The notes below the pieces were generated by a model. It had not been told where the DNA came from. It ran no database searches and was given only the letters and a program-made list of their open reading frames with translations. This document shows positions 10,160 through 21,701 of a DNA stretch of 44,672 bases, one piece after another. Within the stretch, counting starts at the first letter, position 1; each line of letters starts with the position of its first letter. The stretch spans positions 47,368-92,039 of the forward strand of contig NW_004440367.1 of assembly GCF_000330505.1 (NCBI RefSeq), read 5' to 3'. The stretch is from Entamoeba invadens IP1. Taxonomy: Eukaryota; Evosea; Mastigamoebida; Endamoebidae. The position numbers and the translations under genes are program-made.

Positions 10160-11193
10160 ATGTCTATTATTGTAAAAACATGTTTTTTAGGAGATCCACA
10201 AACTGGAAAAACTACGATTATTGAACAAACACAACATCGAGGACCTCTTGATGATGTTTATGTTGCTACTGTTGGTGTCGATTTTACAGTTTGATTTTCT
10301 AAATTCAATAAATTTTTAAAAAGAAAACCGCCATAATAATTCTATTGAAAATTTAACATATAGGTAAAGATGTATATAATTGACAGAGTAATGATAAAAG
10401 CACAATTTTGGGATCTTTGTTTGTTTTTATATAAAATTATTTATAATGAATTTACATTGGGTGTTTCTAAAATTATTATTGTTAAAACGTGGAATTATAA
10501 TGTGCAAGTTTATAAGAGTCATTGATCATCTTGGTAATAAAATGGTGACATTGGTTATTAATAATGTAATTTATGAAATTTATTATTTAAATTAATATTA
10601 TCATTTATATAATTAAAAAAAGTAATCTTATATTAAAAACCAATTTTATTCATTGTAATATCTTTATTCAATTATCATAATAAAATAAATTAAAAAATAA
10701 CAAGGCAGCTGGTCAAGAACGATTCAGAAATATTTGTAATGCATATCTTAAGTTTGTTCTACTATTATAACGAACAATGATTCAAATTTGTTTTTATTGA
10801 TATATTATTATATTATAAGTATTAATATTAAGACAATCTATCGTATTGTTTTATGTGTATTCAGTTAGAGATGAAGATACATTTAATAATCTTTCAAAGT
10901 TGATTCAATTTGGCAAAGATTACACCGAAAACACCGACAATTATATCAACGTGATTATTGGTAACTTTGCAGAAGATGACACCAAAAGAAAAGTCGAAAA
11001 AAGTCGCGCGGAGACATTTGCACGGGAAAACGGGTGTCACTATTTTGAAATTGGCAATTTTTTTAAACAGGATATAAACAACATAATAGTGTTTGCTTTG
11101 TGTGAAGCGTATAGCAAAGGATTTATTAAACGCATTGAACATGTAAATTTAGAATTAATACGACCAGAGGATAGACGATGTTTTATTCAGTAA
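10160..11193 (+). CDS. Divergent Rab-like small GTPase, four exons, C-terminal CaaX
   Basis: Exons as I read them: 10160-10288, 10364-10418, 10709-10751 and 10833-11193, giving 195 residues. The introns are 75, 290 and 81 nt; introns 2 and 3 start with the Entamoeba consensus GTTTGT, intron 1 with GTTTGA, and all end AG. Splicing restores a Rab fold in order: G1 GDPQTGKTT, switch I ATVGVDFTVK, the segment QFWDLSGQERFRN (Rab WDTAGQERF) and VLFYVYSVRDEDTF (Rab IIVYDVTDxESF). The NKxD guanine-specificity motif is replaced by GNFAED, so nucleotide preference or binding may be altered. The C-terminus is CFIQ, a CaaX-like prenylation site rather than the usual Rab CC/CXC. It is probably a membrane-traffic or signalling GTPase. 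The last exon alone lacks an ATG, which argues for the spliced model over an isolated ORF. Confidence 0.82.
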
Positions 11194-11690
11194 TTGATGT
11201 TTTTATTACAATTTGTCAAAATTTAAATCAAATTTTTAATTAACGATGAAAAAAACTAACTATACATTTAATTTTTTAATTATAATCAATGGTTTTTTCT
11301 TTTTTTTCGAAATATTTTTTTTTTATTTTTTAACCACATTATACATCCAAAAAAAAGCGAGAAATGTAGAAATTATAATTTATTCTCTGTCATATCTCCA
11401 AGTAATATCAACACAACCGGCAGACCATTTAATATATTTAACCACGGAAGTGTCATAGTTATAAGGCGATTAATAGGTCATACCGATCGATTTGAAAACC
11501 AAAGTAATTGACAACCAGCATTTCTTTGAGAAGGTCAAATGGCAAATTTTAATAAGTTTTTTACTATTTATTCATGGTTTTTAATTGGCGAAAACCAATA
11601 GTATATATTCTAATATTAAAAACAGATATAGTAAATTTCAATGTTGTATTTTTAAAAGATCGTTAATTAAAATTAAGACTTTACATACAA

Positions 11691-11938
11691 TCAAAGGCGT
11701 CTATTTGTCGTAATTATAATTGTCAAAGTTGCTTAATTGTCGCACAACTGGCCAAACATTTGGGTGTACGACAATTAAATGTTTTGTTCTCGAACCTGTA
11801 ACTTTTGTTGAATTAAAAACTAAATTTTTTATAAAAAATAAATTTCATTATTAAAAAGATTTTTTTTTACAAAATTCACTTATTTACGACAAATAGATAC
11901 GTTTTTCTGCTAGATTCACAACAAATAGACGCCTTTGA
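11691..11938. mobile_element. 248-bp inverted-repeat element (MITE-like)
   Basis: Ends TCAAAGGCGTCTATTTGTCG (from 11691) and the inverted copy finishing at 11938 (ACAAATAGACGCCTTTGA) match over about 20 bp. Similar submotifs (ACGACAA-ATAGA, GTCGCACAA/GTACGACAA) recur inside in both orientations. A target duplication is not obvious. No coding content. Confidence 0.7.
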
Positions 11939-12061
11939 GTGTATATTTAATATATAAAACGTTAAAATGTTCAACTTTTAATTAAAAATTGAATTTGGTT
12001 TCAATTAAACTATTAAAAATTTATTCACTTAATATGTACTCATTGTAAACTTCATTTAATT

Positions 12062-14688
12062 TCAAAATGAACACAGAACAAGCCATAAATAGATAAGACC
12101 CTTGACTACAACACTCTGGGCGTTGTCTTGTGTATTAATACCAATATTTTCATAAAATATTTCCTCCCAGCAGTTATATTTATATATTTCACCTTCTTTT
12201 TTCATTTTAAAATCGTTGTTATCTACATCATAAAACATGGGATCTTGAGTTGAGTTGGTGTTCATCTCCCACCTTTTCATATACTTGTCGCAATGTTCTT
12301 CGAAAGCATAATCCCTTTTGTGGTTATAAAACACGTTACAGTATATTTCACTATTTTCCATACACAACCAATGAACATTTTCTTCTTTCATTAACTCTTC
12401 TGACGTTTTTGGTAAAAGCGCCCATTCGGGAAATTGGTCTTTCCACGGAGAAATGTATCTATCCACACCACTGTGCACCATAGTATCAAGTAAATTGTAA
12501 AATGCATTTGGAGTTGTATGATACCTTCTCGGTCCTCTGGAATCACCAGAATAACCAATATCACATTTATAAAAAATATTATTGTATATAACATCCGACC
12601 TCCCAGAGCCGTGAACAATACAATAGCCGACAAAATTAGAAACAACATTTTGGTAGACTGTTTGTTTCGAGAGGTTGTCGTCCAAGTAAATTCCAATAAC
12701 GTAAGATAGTGGCTGGCCAAATCCAGTTGAATCGTGGAAGAAGTTACATTTGATAACATTACCAGAATATTCCCAATGTGCTCCTGAATATAATGCACCA
12801 CAGTCTAAGGCTCGAGTGCAAACGTTTCTAGTTTCATTGTATGAGATCTCCAAATATGCACCATTGTGTGAATAACCCAAGTGGGGATTGTTTTCCACGT
12901 AATTATGCTTCATGTAATTACCCACAAGACCAATATTAAAGGCAGAGACAAAAGTGAACAATACTTGTGATGTCGTGTTTGCATAGTTATGTGTCAGATA
13001 GCATTCTCCTCTATATAATGAAGTCAAATTACCTTATTGTTAATTTAATTATAATTAATACCATCATAATAATAAAATAAAAAGATACCTATTATTATTT
13101 TTAATAAATTGTACTCCGATTTTTTATTATAATTTTCATATTAATTGTTATTAATTGTTATATAACTTCAATATTATGAAACTAATAACAACAAATCACA
13201 TCTCATAAAAACACCTTCCGCTCCAATATCATAAAAAGTGTTGTTAGTGATCGTCGAATGGTTACCTGATAAATAAATACCTTTCAACCCCGAGTGTCTA
13301 AAAATACAATTTTTGATGAGTATATCACGTGATAAATTGATGTTAATCATGTCTTTTCGTGTATATTCAAATATAATATTTTGAATAGTTAAACCATTAA
13401 ATGTGTTGACATTAATTAACAATGAAGTGCTTTGTGATATCCACACTTTATCAACTGTAGTAGGTAAGTAGATATACAATTTCTTTTCTGTATAATCGAT
13501 ATAATACTCACCCTCTTCATCCAACTCTTCTATCAAGTTATAAATATAGAAAGGCATGCCACTATTAATTCCCTTGTCATTTGCATCACCCATGTTTCTA
13601 TCAATAGTTACCGTTCTATTGTTCTTATCGATATTCCCTTTAACTGCTTGGTCTTGTGAAAATATGAGCCAATACCCTCTCATCCACACCGAGTCGTATT
13701 TTGCATATTCATCCAATTTATCATTTGCATAATAAAATGTTTTCCCCATCTTTTCTGATGCAAATGCAGTCCACATATTCCCTCTGTATATATAATTGGG
13801 TTGCTGTAAAACAGGATTCCCCTTGGCTCCAGACTCTTGAACAGCAATGACTTCTCCCGCAATTGCACTTCGCTTGACTGTGAAATAAGCCCCGTCACTC
13901 TGTGTTGGGACACCACAATCTGATCGAGTTGACAATGTCCAGTAATTGGAATCGTTTTTATAAAGATAATAATACTTCCCATCCACACTCTTTTCACTCT
14001 TAAAGGTTGTCTCATTGCCACACAAAACCTCTTTTCTTGGAATATAATAACCAGTGACATTCGGTGTAAGTTGAACGGATGTGTCTGATGGTGGTAAAAT
14101 GTATATTCTCTCGGTTTGATGTGAAGTGTCTGTGTACTCGTAATTTGGGTACCGAGCAACACGAAAACGCTTGTCGTCGACATAGATCTCAGAATTTGAA
14201 TCTGCATCATACACACCCAAGTCGATTTGGTCGTTCAATTTATCCAAATCACACACTTTGATGTTTTTCCTTTTTAAAGTCTGATTTTTTTCGTATTGTA
14301 CTTTGTCGGTTTCCGAGTTCAAAGAACGAAATGAAGATATTGGTATTTTGACTCCACCTGTAATAACTGGCGGGTCTTCATTTGGATATTTTGTCAAAGT
14401 GATAGGGCGTGGTATTATACTATTTTTAAATGTCCATGTTGTGAATTTAAGTGAATTGTTAATTAGTGGATAATACCCAGATTTTATATAAATGGTCACG
14501 GGTTCTATTACATTACTTGATGTTATTGATGACATTGCTTTATTTAAAGATTCAAAGGGATAGACTCTAGAATCTCCTAAGTTCAAATCACTACCCATTG
14601 TGTTGTCTACATATATATCTCTTGAAAGCGTTACTGTTATGATCAAAATAATTAATACACTTTTTAAATTAAGAACAACTTGAGGCAT
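12062..14688 (-). CDS. Secreted right-handed beta-helix protein (GH141 / polysaccharide-lyase-like), two exons
   Basis: Exon 1 is 14688-13200 and exon 2 is 13032-12062, joined across a 167-nt intron (GTGATT...AAG) in phase. The joint reads GVFMRCNLTSLYRGECYLTHN, continuing one beta-helix rung into the next. Neither half alone is complete: the second has no ATG and a TAA just upstream. The spliced protein is about 819 residues. It has a signal peptide (KSVLIILIITVTLS), the start-of-helix motif DIYVDNTMGSDLNLGDSRVYPFES, many N-glycosylation sites and the hallmark DCGALYSGAHWEYSGNVIKC, seen in bacterial right-handed beta-helix enzymes such as GH141-type and lyase families. The C-terminus is hydrophobic (VVVKGLIYLWLVLCSF), which may be a GPI signal. 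A carbohydrate substrate is likely but cannot be named. A bacterial origin with a later intron is an inference. Confidence 0.85.
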
Positions 14689-14997
14689 TGTTGTTTTTAA
14701 TGTATTATGATATTAATATTAGTTGATAATTATATATAGAAGTTTTCGTTTTTTCTTTCGAAAAAAAAACTGTTTTGGTTATTACTCAAATAAAACATTT
14801 ATTATTTATTGTAACTTTTTTTGTTAAATTCCAACACAAAGTTTTTAAAATAGTTATACTATAATTAATTTATATTGAATACTAACGATAAGTAAATAAA
14901 CAATCAATAATAAAAATGTATGTTTGGCTTTTTTCTTCGAAATTAAACAAAAAAATGGTGTGGAAACATTATTTATTCTATAAACAATATTTATTTT

Positions 14998-15225
14998 TTT
15001 GGTCATTTTTAGTTGAAAATGTTCCCAACTTACAAAAAAATAAGTACAAAAAATAATATGATTAATATAACTATTTAGAAACTAAATAACAAAGACATAA
15101 CGAATAACATAAATAAGGTTAAACCTATTTGACCAATCATTTTGAACATCCGAAAGAGGATAAATCCAATTGAATTGGTAATAATATTGAACAAAATAAC
15201 GGGAAAATATTGTTAACAAACTAAG
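14998..15225 (+). repeat. Dispersed repeat, copy A
   Basis: This stretch aligns in the same orientation with about 40738-41000. Shared blocks are TTTTTAG-TGAAAATGTT, TTACAAAAA-TAAGTACAAAAA, AACTAAATAAC, CATAACGAATAAC-TAA, ATTTTGAACATC and the ending CAATTGAATTGGTAATAATA / ACAAAATAACG. There is no coding potential and I did not find the limits of the unit. It may be a non-coding interspersed element or an old transposon fragment. Confidence 0.6.
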
Positions 15226-15847
15226 AGGAAAGTTTATCAACCTTTTAAAAAAACAATGAGTCGATAAATGAACTTTTTAAAACTCCATTATTCTTATTCT
15301 TCGACTCTTATAGCTCATTTTATTTTATATTTTCAGTCATAGTTGTTTGATTATAAATACGAATTGTATTTAAATTAAATATAATTTATAGTCATATTAA
15401 ATCGTTTAATATGTGTTCGTTAACACGTTTTTAAACAAACCGACATGGTTTTGTTTATTTAGTGTACCAAATTAATCGTTTTATTTGTTGATGTAAAAAA
15501 GCATCGTTTCTTTGTTTTTAGGGTGAATCGTCGACAATCAAATTTATTCTTTTTTTTCTGTTTTGAATATAATTTTTGAGATGTAAAAAAATAATAAATC
15601 ATAATCAAAAATGAAGTTAACAAAATAAATAACGTTTACAGAATGACTTTTGTATTAAATATTTCCAAAAAATATATTTTATTTTTAGTAAAAAAACTGA
15701 TAATTTAGAATATATACACTATATGGTAGATTGTAAAAATTAAATGCATAAAACCATCCATTTATACACTTATTAGTTAACTAACTTATACATTAAATTA
15801 ACTAAATTATAAAAAAAAAGTTAAAACCTAACATATATTTTAAAATT
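15226..15847. other. AT-rich intergenic region
   Basis: Spacer 3' of the 971-residue gene, with no supported gene or element. Confidence 0.45.
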
Positions 15848-18763
15848 TTATTGTGAATTATTTGCCGTTTTAATCTGATTTAGTCTTTGCAACATAACGT
15901 CTTTTTCTTCAAAAATTTCGACTTCTTCGCAATCATCTTGTTTAATGTTTTGTGATGTTTTTGACACGACTAAACACCTTTTACAATTATGTAAAATGAT
16001 GTGCTCAGTCTTTTTACTAAACGACACAACTAAATTTTGACAGTTTTCAAATTGAGCAATTATGGAATTCACATTCATTTGGTAAGGCACATTACTCACT
16101 TTTTTAAAAACCAAATTATCAACACAATTCCGTTCGAACGAATCTATCGGTTGTGTGTTGTTAAAACACAACTCCGAAATATTCCCACTTGTTGCTAATA
16201 TTGCAGTTGTTATTTTGACAGTAGAATGTTCGAAGTTGACTTTATCTATTTTCCATTTATCATTACAAAATTTGAGACAACCATTTGATTCGACAATGTT
16301 GACCACACGCGTGTAACTTCCCAAAACTATTTTAAAATTGTCACATTGTTTGATGTGAAGTTCAACGAAATTGAGTATCCCTTGCTTGAACCACATTTCC
16401 ATATCTCCTATAAATATGCATTTTTCCAATTCAATAACACCAAAACTTTTGTTTGATAAATCAAGAAAATTCCCCCAAAAATTTACAATTTTCAGATTTG
16501 GGACACAGTCAATTTGTTGATCTATTTTCAAAAAGTTACAAAAACAATTTTTAACAACACAATTTCTTTTATAAACAACAACATTTTCAATTGTGTTGTT
16601 GCACGTTAACACACCAATCATTGTTTGTTTTGGTGTTTCTGAGTTTTCCACATTCTCATTAAAAATATTTCTTGGTTTTTGTTTTTCATCATTTGTCGCA
16701 TCAAATCCAAATATATCGTGTTGTATATTATACACATGTATGGATGGAAATATATTTTTAAAAATAGAATTAAATTTCACTGTTTTTTGATCTTTAATTA
16801 AATTTTTCTGTAATTTAATATACTTTTCTTTATTTTGTTCATATTCGTCTTGGTTACAAAATTCAATAATATCATTTTCATTGTTTTTAAAAGGACATAT
16901 GATGTGCTTTGAATATTCAAAGTTTTGTGGAAACGTGTATGTTGAGTCAATAAATTCAACTTTTTCGAGTGTATCGAAACACCCTTTAAATTTGATATCA
17001 TTCGAAGAAATAATTGTCAAAAACTTCACTTTGGGATTGGCAAATTTGAATTCACAGTTACAACAAAACTCAATTTTTATGTTTTCGCACATATCAAATA
17101 TTTTCGAAAATATCAAATTTTTCATATTAAAGAGTGACACACTTATTGTATGTAAATAATCGACATCCACCATTTCACTGAGTGTTTCTAAACACATTTC
17201 TTTCACTGACACTTTTAGTGATTCATTAAGACTTGATTTTGAAAAGATTAATTTATCTATTTTTGTATTTATTGGAATGACAACGTTTGAGCATTCATAT
17301 AATTTGAGCAATTTTATACAATTTGTATCAGATGTGATTTTTGTTTGAGAGCAATTGATTAAAGTTACATTCAAGTTGTTATTTTTAATATTCAAAAAAT
17401 TGAATATGAACCACTCGGTTTTTTCAAAAGAAAAGGTGTCACATAGTTCACAGTCGATATTTAAAACACAATCTGTACAATTCATTATTGTAATATTTTT
17501 TGCACATTCTCTGTTAATAAACAACTTCGCGTTTTTCATGTTATTTATTTTAATTATTTTGAGTTTTTCCAATTTCTCGAGGTTAAAATTGTCAATTTGA
17601 AATAAATGCAACTCTTCTACATTTACAAATGGAAAGTGTTTGTCATTTTTCAACAAACATTTTGTGTCATCCTGTTCATTGCTTTTTATATAAACATTTG
17701 AGTTGTACAAAACAACAGTTTTAACGGTCTCAATATTATGTGCAATTTCCGCTTCAATACCATCAGCTTCAAACTTTTCAATATTCAACGACATCGGTAA
17801 TATAAAATGACTCATTTTTTGGTTTTTTCGATGGTATGGAAATTTAAAAAAACTTTTTTTCAATACAGAAAGTGATTTGACGCATTCGGGCAAGTTAATA
17901 CTACTTAAGTCGCAAGCATTTCCTTCGAAGATAACTTTTGTTACCAAATTATTTTTGATAATTGTTTTAATTTTTTGGACATTAGAAATGTCATTTATTT
18001 TATTAACAGTGAATGTTATATTGTTGTTTATGTTATACGGAATCACAATGTCTTCAAATTGAACCTTATATGAATTGGTGTAATTTTTACAATTTTTCAT
18101 CAAACGGACACATTCAAACGACGTCTTGTTATTCGTCCAGTCGATAATGATTTGTGTTGAATACTTCACCGGCAATGTGTTGATTCTTTCATAAATACTT
18201 TGTTCTGTTTCTTTTTCGATTGTTTGATGCGCTGTTGTAAAAATTGCCATATCAAAATTGATAAATACTTTCTTTGGAAATTGTTTGTGAAATTTATCAG
18301 AATTTTTGTATTTCTCGAAATAGTCCACAAAATCGACAAATAATATCATTGGCATTGAAATATTATGACAAAGAGATTCGATGATCAATGAATACAATTT
18401 TTGTGTGTTTTTTATGTTTTCTCTGTAAACGTTTTTAATTGTGATATTTGTCATTTTTTCAAAAATTTCGATTGTCATATCCTCAATTTGTTTTAATGAG
18501 CAGTTTGTAGCATAATTTCTAATTAAAATTGGTTCTGAAAAAAGATCAAAAGGAATTTGCAGTGAATTGCAGTTTAAAGTGTCTGGATGAAACATTTTGT
18601 AAAAGGACTCTATTTCAGGTATGGTTAAAAACCACGGATTCACTTTAAGTGAAGACACTGCCATAAATGTGTGGTGATTCACTTGTATGAAAGTAATTAC
18701 ATCCACAAGTGTTGGAAGGTGAAGCGACACTTTCATCAAATATATCATTTCGAGGTGTGACAT
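15848..18763 (-). CDS. Large Entamoeba-specific LRR-like protein of unknown function
   Basis: A 971-residue intronless protein with no signal peptide or membrane helix. The N-terminal 100 residues (MSHLEMIYLMKVSLHLPTLV, then DVITFIQVNHHTFMAVSSLKVNPWF) resemble the start of a large family of Entamoeba hypothetical proteins and look like a short F-box-like helix pair. The rest alternates short hydrophobic strands with Asn/Lys/Cys-rich turns (for example KLEKLKIIKINNMKNAKLFI, VEELHLFQIDNFNLEKLEKL) at roughly 20-24-residue spacing, as in an irregular leucine-rich solenoid. A substrate-adaptor or scaffold role is only a guess from that architecture. The ATG at 18763 starts the conserved N-terminal segment. 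The continuous frame in AT-rich DNA makes the gene certain; the function is not. Confidence 0.85.
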   Translation of the reverse strand: MSHLEMIYLMKVSLHLPTLVDVITFIQVNHHTFMAVSSLKVNPWFLTIPEIESFYKMFHPDTLNCNSLQIPFDLFSEPILIRNYATNCSLKQIEDMTIEIFEKMTNITIKNVYRENIKNTQKLYSLIIESLCHNISMPMILFVDFVDYFEKYKNSDKFHKQFPKKVFINFDMAIFTTAHQTIEKETEQSIYERINTLPVKYSTQIIIDWTNNKTSFECVRLMKNCKNYTNSYKVQFEDIVIPYNINNNITFTVNKINDISNVQKIKTIIKNNLVTKVIFEGNACDLSSINLPECVKSLSVLKKSFFKFPYHRKNQKMSHFILPMSLNIEKFEADGIEAEIAHNIETVKTVVLYNSNVYIKSNEQDDTKCLLKNDKHFPFVNVEELHLFQIDNFNLEKLEKLKIIKINNMKNAKLFINRECAKNITIMNCTDCVLNIDCELCDTFSFEKTEWFIFNFLNIKNNNLNVTLINCSQTKITSDTNCIKLLKLYECSNVVIPINTKIDKLIFSKSSLNESLKVSVKEMCLETLSEMVDVDYLHTISVSLFNMKNLIFSKIFDMCENIKIEFCCNCEFKFANPKVKFLTIISSNDIKFKGCFDTLEKVEFIDSTYTFPQNFEYSKHIICPFKNNENDIIEFCNQDEYEQNKEKYIKLQKNLIKDQKTVKFNSIFKNIFPSIHVYNIQHDIFGFDATNDEKQKPRNIFNENVENSETPKQTMIGVLTCNNTIENVVVYKRNCVVKNCFCNFLKIDQQIDCVPNLKIVNFWGNFLDLSNKSFGVIELEKCIFIGDMEMWFKQGILNFVELHIKQCDNFKIVLGSYTRVVNIVESNGCLKFCNDKWKIDKVNFEHSTVKITTAILATSGNISELCFNNTQPIDSFERNCVDNLVFKKVSNVPYQMNVNSIIAQFENCQNLVVSFSKKTEHIILHNCKRCLVVSKTSQNIKQDDCEEVEIFEEKDVMLQRLNQIKTANNSQ

Positions 18764-20254
18764 CGCTTTGTTTTTTCTTTTAGTTATTTAGTTGGTGTAT
18801 TTAAATGATTTAACAATGAAGTTTTATTTATAAATGATTATTGAAATGATCTATTTGTTGTTTGTTTTTATCCATTTTTTGATAAATTTACACTTCTAAA
18901 TTATTATTTACTTTTATAAATAAACTCATATCTTAACCTTACGAAGTGAAAACTAATAATATATATCCTTGATTTTTTTACTTAAATTAAGTCACTTTTT
19001 TTATTTTTGTATTTGAACTAAAAAGATCTTAAATTAAGAACGGCGTGTCACAAACCAATTTAAATAATGAAAAATTGATAAAAATCGCAGCGCTCTCATG
19101 AAAATTTATGTGTATGTCTCGTAACAGCAAGTATTGTCAATTTTGAACACATGGAAAATAGGAAACAATGGTTTAAAGACCATTAGTTTGCGCGAAAACT
19201 AATCGATTTCGTGTTTTGAATTTGTTTTTGATTGTTCTAAAAATAAATTATGATCTAGATAAATCTTATCCAGATTTCACCTTCCCACAAAAAAGTTGAT
19301 TCAGTTGACTTGCTAAGGTTAAATATTTCATTTACACGTTGAAGTTTATTGTATGTTTGTTTCCACCAATTTTTCCCAATAAAACACAACAAACAAATTT
19401 GCTAAACTTCAAAAACATTTTTAAATAAAAATTATATTGAATAATTTTTAAAAGTCAAAATAGTATTTATTGATCTAGTCTTAAATTTAAAAGATAACTC
19501 CACTGATAATAAAAAACTAAAAGTTTATACAAAATAAATTCGGAATAACAATAATTCGAATATCTTAGTGAATTTTGTTATTATTTGAATATTAATTTAA
19601 CTAAAATCACAAAAAAAATCCTCCTAAAAGCTCAAATGAATTGTTTTTTCTTTTTACATGCTGCAAAAAATAAAACAATAACTTTTTTATATTTTTCATA
19701 TAATTTATAATTTAATTTATTATTTATAAACAATTTTTTATATGTTTTTAAAATAAAAACAAAGTTTATTTATGAGATTTATTTTTTGGCACAACAATCA
19801 ATACGGATAATATAATATATAAATATAAATATATATTGTTATTAAATCAGTTAAATTAAATTTAAAAAGTATTTTACACAACAAAAACTTCAGTGAGTAA
19901 AATATATTTGTTGTTAATAATTAATTTTTAATTTGATGAGAATAGTTAGAATTATCTACCTTTAAATTGTTAATTGACATCGACATTTTATTTAATACAA
20001 TAAGTGCGTTTTAAAAACACCTAATATTTTTATAATAAATCAAATTAATTAATAAATATGATTATTTATTATAAGACTTAAAATATCCTAAAAGTTTATC
20101 ATATTCATTATGCATATTCATTAGCTTCTATTATCAAATTGTTGGTTTGTAAATAAAAATACTTCCGTTTGTAAACTATATATTATGTTATTAAAAATTA
20201 AATCAGTATCGACATAACTAATTCTAAAAATCTTTACCATATAAACTGTATATA
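18764..20254. other. AT-rich gene desert, left part
   Basis: About 1.5 kb without a supported gene. A stretch at 19035-19210 is slightly less AT-rich (for example AACGGCGTGTCAC and AATCGCAGCGCTCTC) but I see no extended reading frame in it; it may be a decayed element. Confidence 0.45.
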
Positions 20255-20480
20255 AAGAGCACCAGAAAACTGTCGTACATCAGAAAATAGTCGTACACAT
20301 TGTTTTAAGGTTTTTTCTGTATAAAGTCGGGTTTTTATTTTTTCAAAACCCAATTTTTTTCCTGATTGTTTAATCGAATTTTATATGTGAAAAAATATTC
20401 CCGATTTTTTAGTTTGTTTGATACTAAAAACACAAGTGTATGACAATTTTCTTGCTGTACGACTATTTTCTGTTGGTCCT
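20255..20480. mobile_element. 226-bp MITE, copy 2 (TA duplication)
   Basis: Same length and orientation as 9780-10005 with about six substitutions, including the last terminal bases (GGTCCT instead of GGTCTT). TA flanks at 20253-20254 and 20481-20482. The high identity of two copies 10 kb apart implies recent amplification of this family. Confidence 0.88.
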
Positions 20481-21701
20481 TACGTGTTCAGCTTTTTCTG
20501 TTATAAATGGTAAATTCTATTGAATCATTCGTTATAATTTGATTTTAATATTTTTAAAAAATAAAATAAGAGTTGAAAATTGTAGCTGTATTTTATCCCC
20601 TTTTAAGCACAAGTAATTTCAAACGTTTCATTCTTTTACAAATCAAACCGTAGTTTTTTTTACCTTCTAATAATTGGGTTTTTTATTGTCAAACTCGAAA
20701 AAAAACAAAGTCACCTAAACATGTTATTAAACATAAGTTATACTATTTTTATTATCAATTTTATTAATTAAATAAATACTTTATTTAAATTAAAATAATT
20801 ATGTATAGATTTTAAAAATAATTGAAGTTAAATGAAAAAATCAATAATTTCTTTATATTGTGTGAATATTTTTTGTATATTCTGTTTAAATATAATATAA
20901 TTATTATTATAATATATTTTAGTTTCTAATTAATATTTTTTAAGTTTAAGTTTCAGTCAAAAAATATACAATTTTAAAACTATTTTAAGATTCTTTTTAT
21001 ATGGTAAATAAACTATTTTTTTTAAATAAAAAATATCTCTTTTCACTTTAAATATTTCTGTATTATTACCCTGTGCAAATTATACAAGTTAATATAAAAA
21101 AATTGTATATCAAATAGTTAAACTATAAAATAAATTATTATAAAAAATAGTTAATAATTTCTAAAAGTTATTTGAATATTTTTATAGGTATCAATTCATA
21201 TAAGACAAAACAAAAATGTTTTTTTATTTTGTAAATATTTCTATCATGTTTTATTAATTAATGGGGATATGTTCGATATTAAATTTAATTATTAAAAACA
21301 AATAGGTTCGATAGGACAAATTCTTAAATGAATCGGATAGATACAACTTTGTTATATTAAATGAACCATGACATATTTCGATATATTTTAGTGATAGCCA
21401 TTTATCATTGTTGTTAATTGTGAATAATTAATATAATTAAAATGAAACCAAAATTTTGTAATTTTTTAATAAAACATTTATAATTCAAATGGTATAAATC
21501 TTGTTAATTATTATTATACATAAACATGTTTTAAATTTAAAAATAGAAAGGCTTATTTTTACACATTCTATTTATATTTAATGACAATTTTAGCACTTTC
21601 TTTATTTAATAAAATCGATATTAATACTAAAAGTAGTCATTTTATTTAAAAATGATATACACATATAATTATTTAAACAATTTCATCTTAGAAAAGATAT
21701 A
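20481..21701. other. AT-rich gene desert, right part
   Basis: About 1.2 kb of low-complexity AT-rich DNA leading to the promoter of the small secreted protein. No gene or element supported. Confidence 0.45.

Noticed and set aside
11246..11458. 70-codon ORF downstream of the GTPase gene
   Set aside because: Mostly poly-T-derived Phe runs; no codon bias or motif, so treated as spacer.
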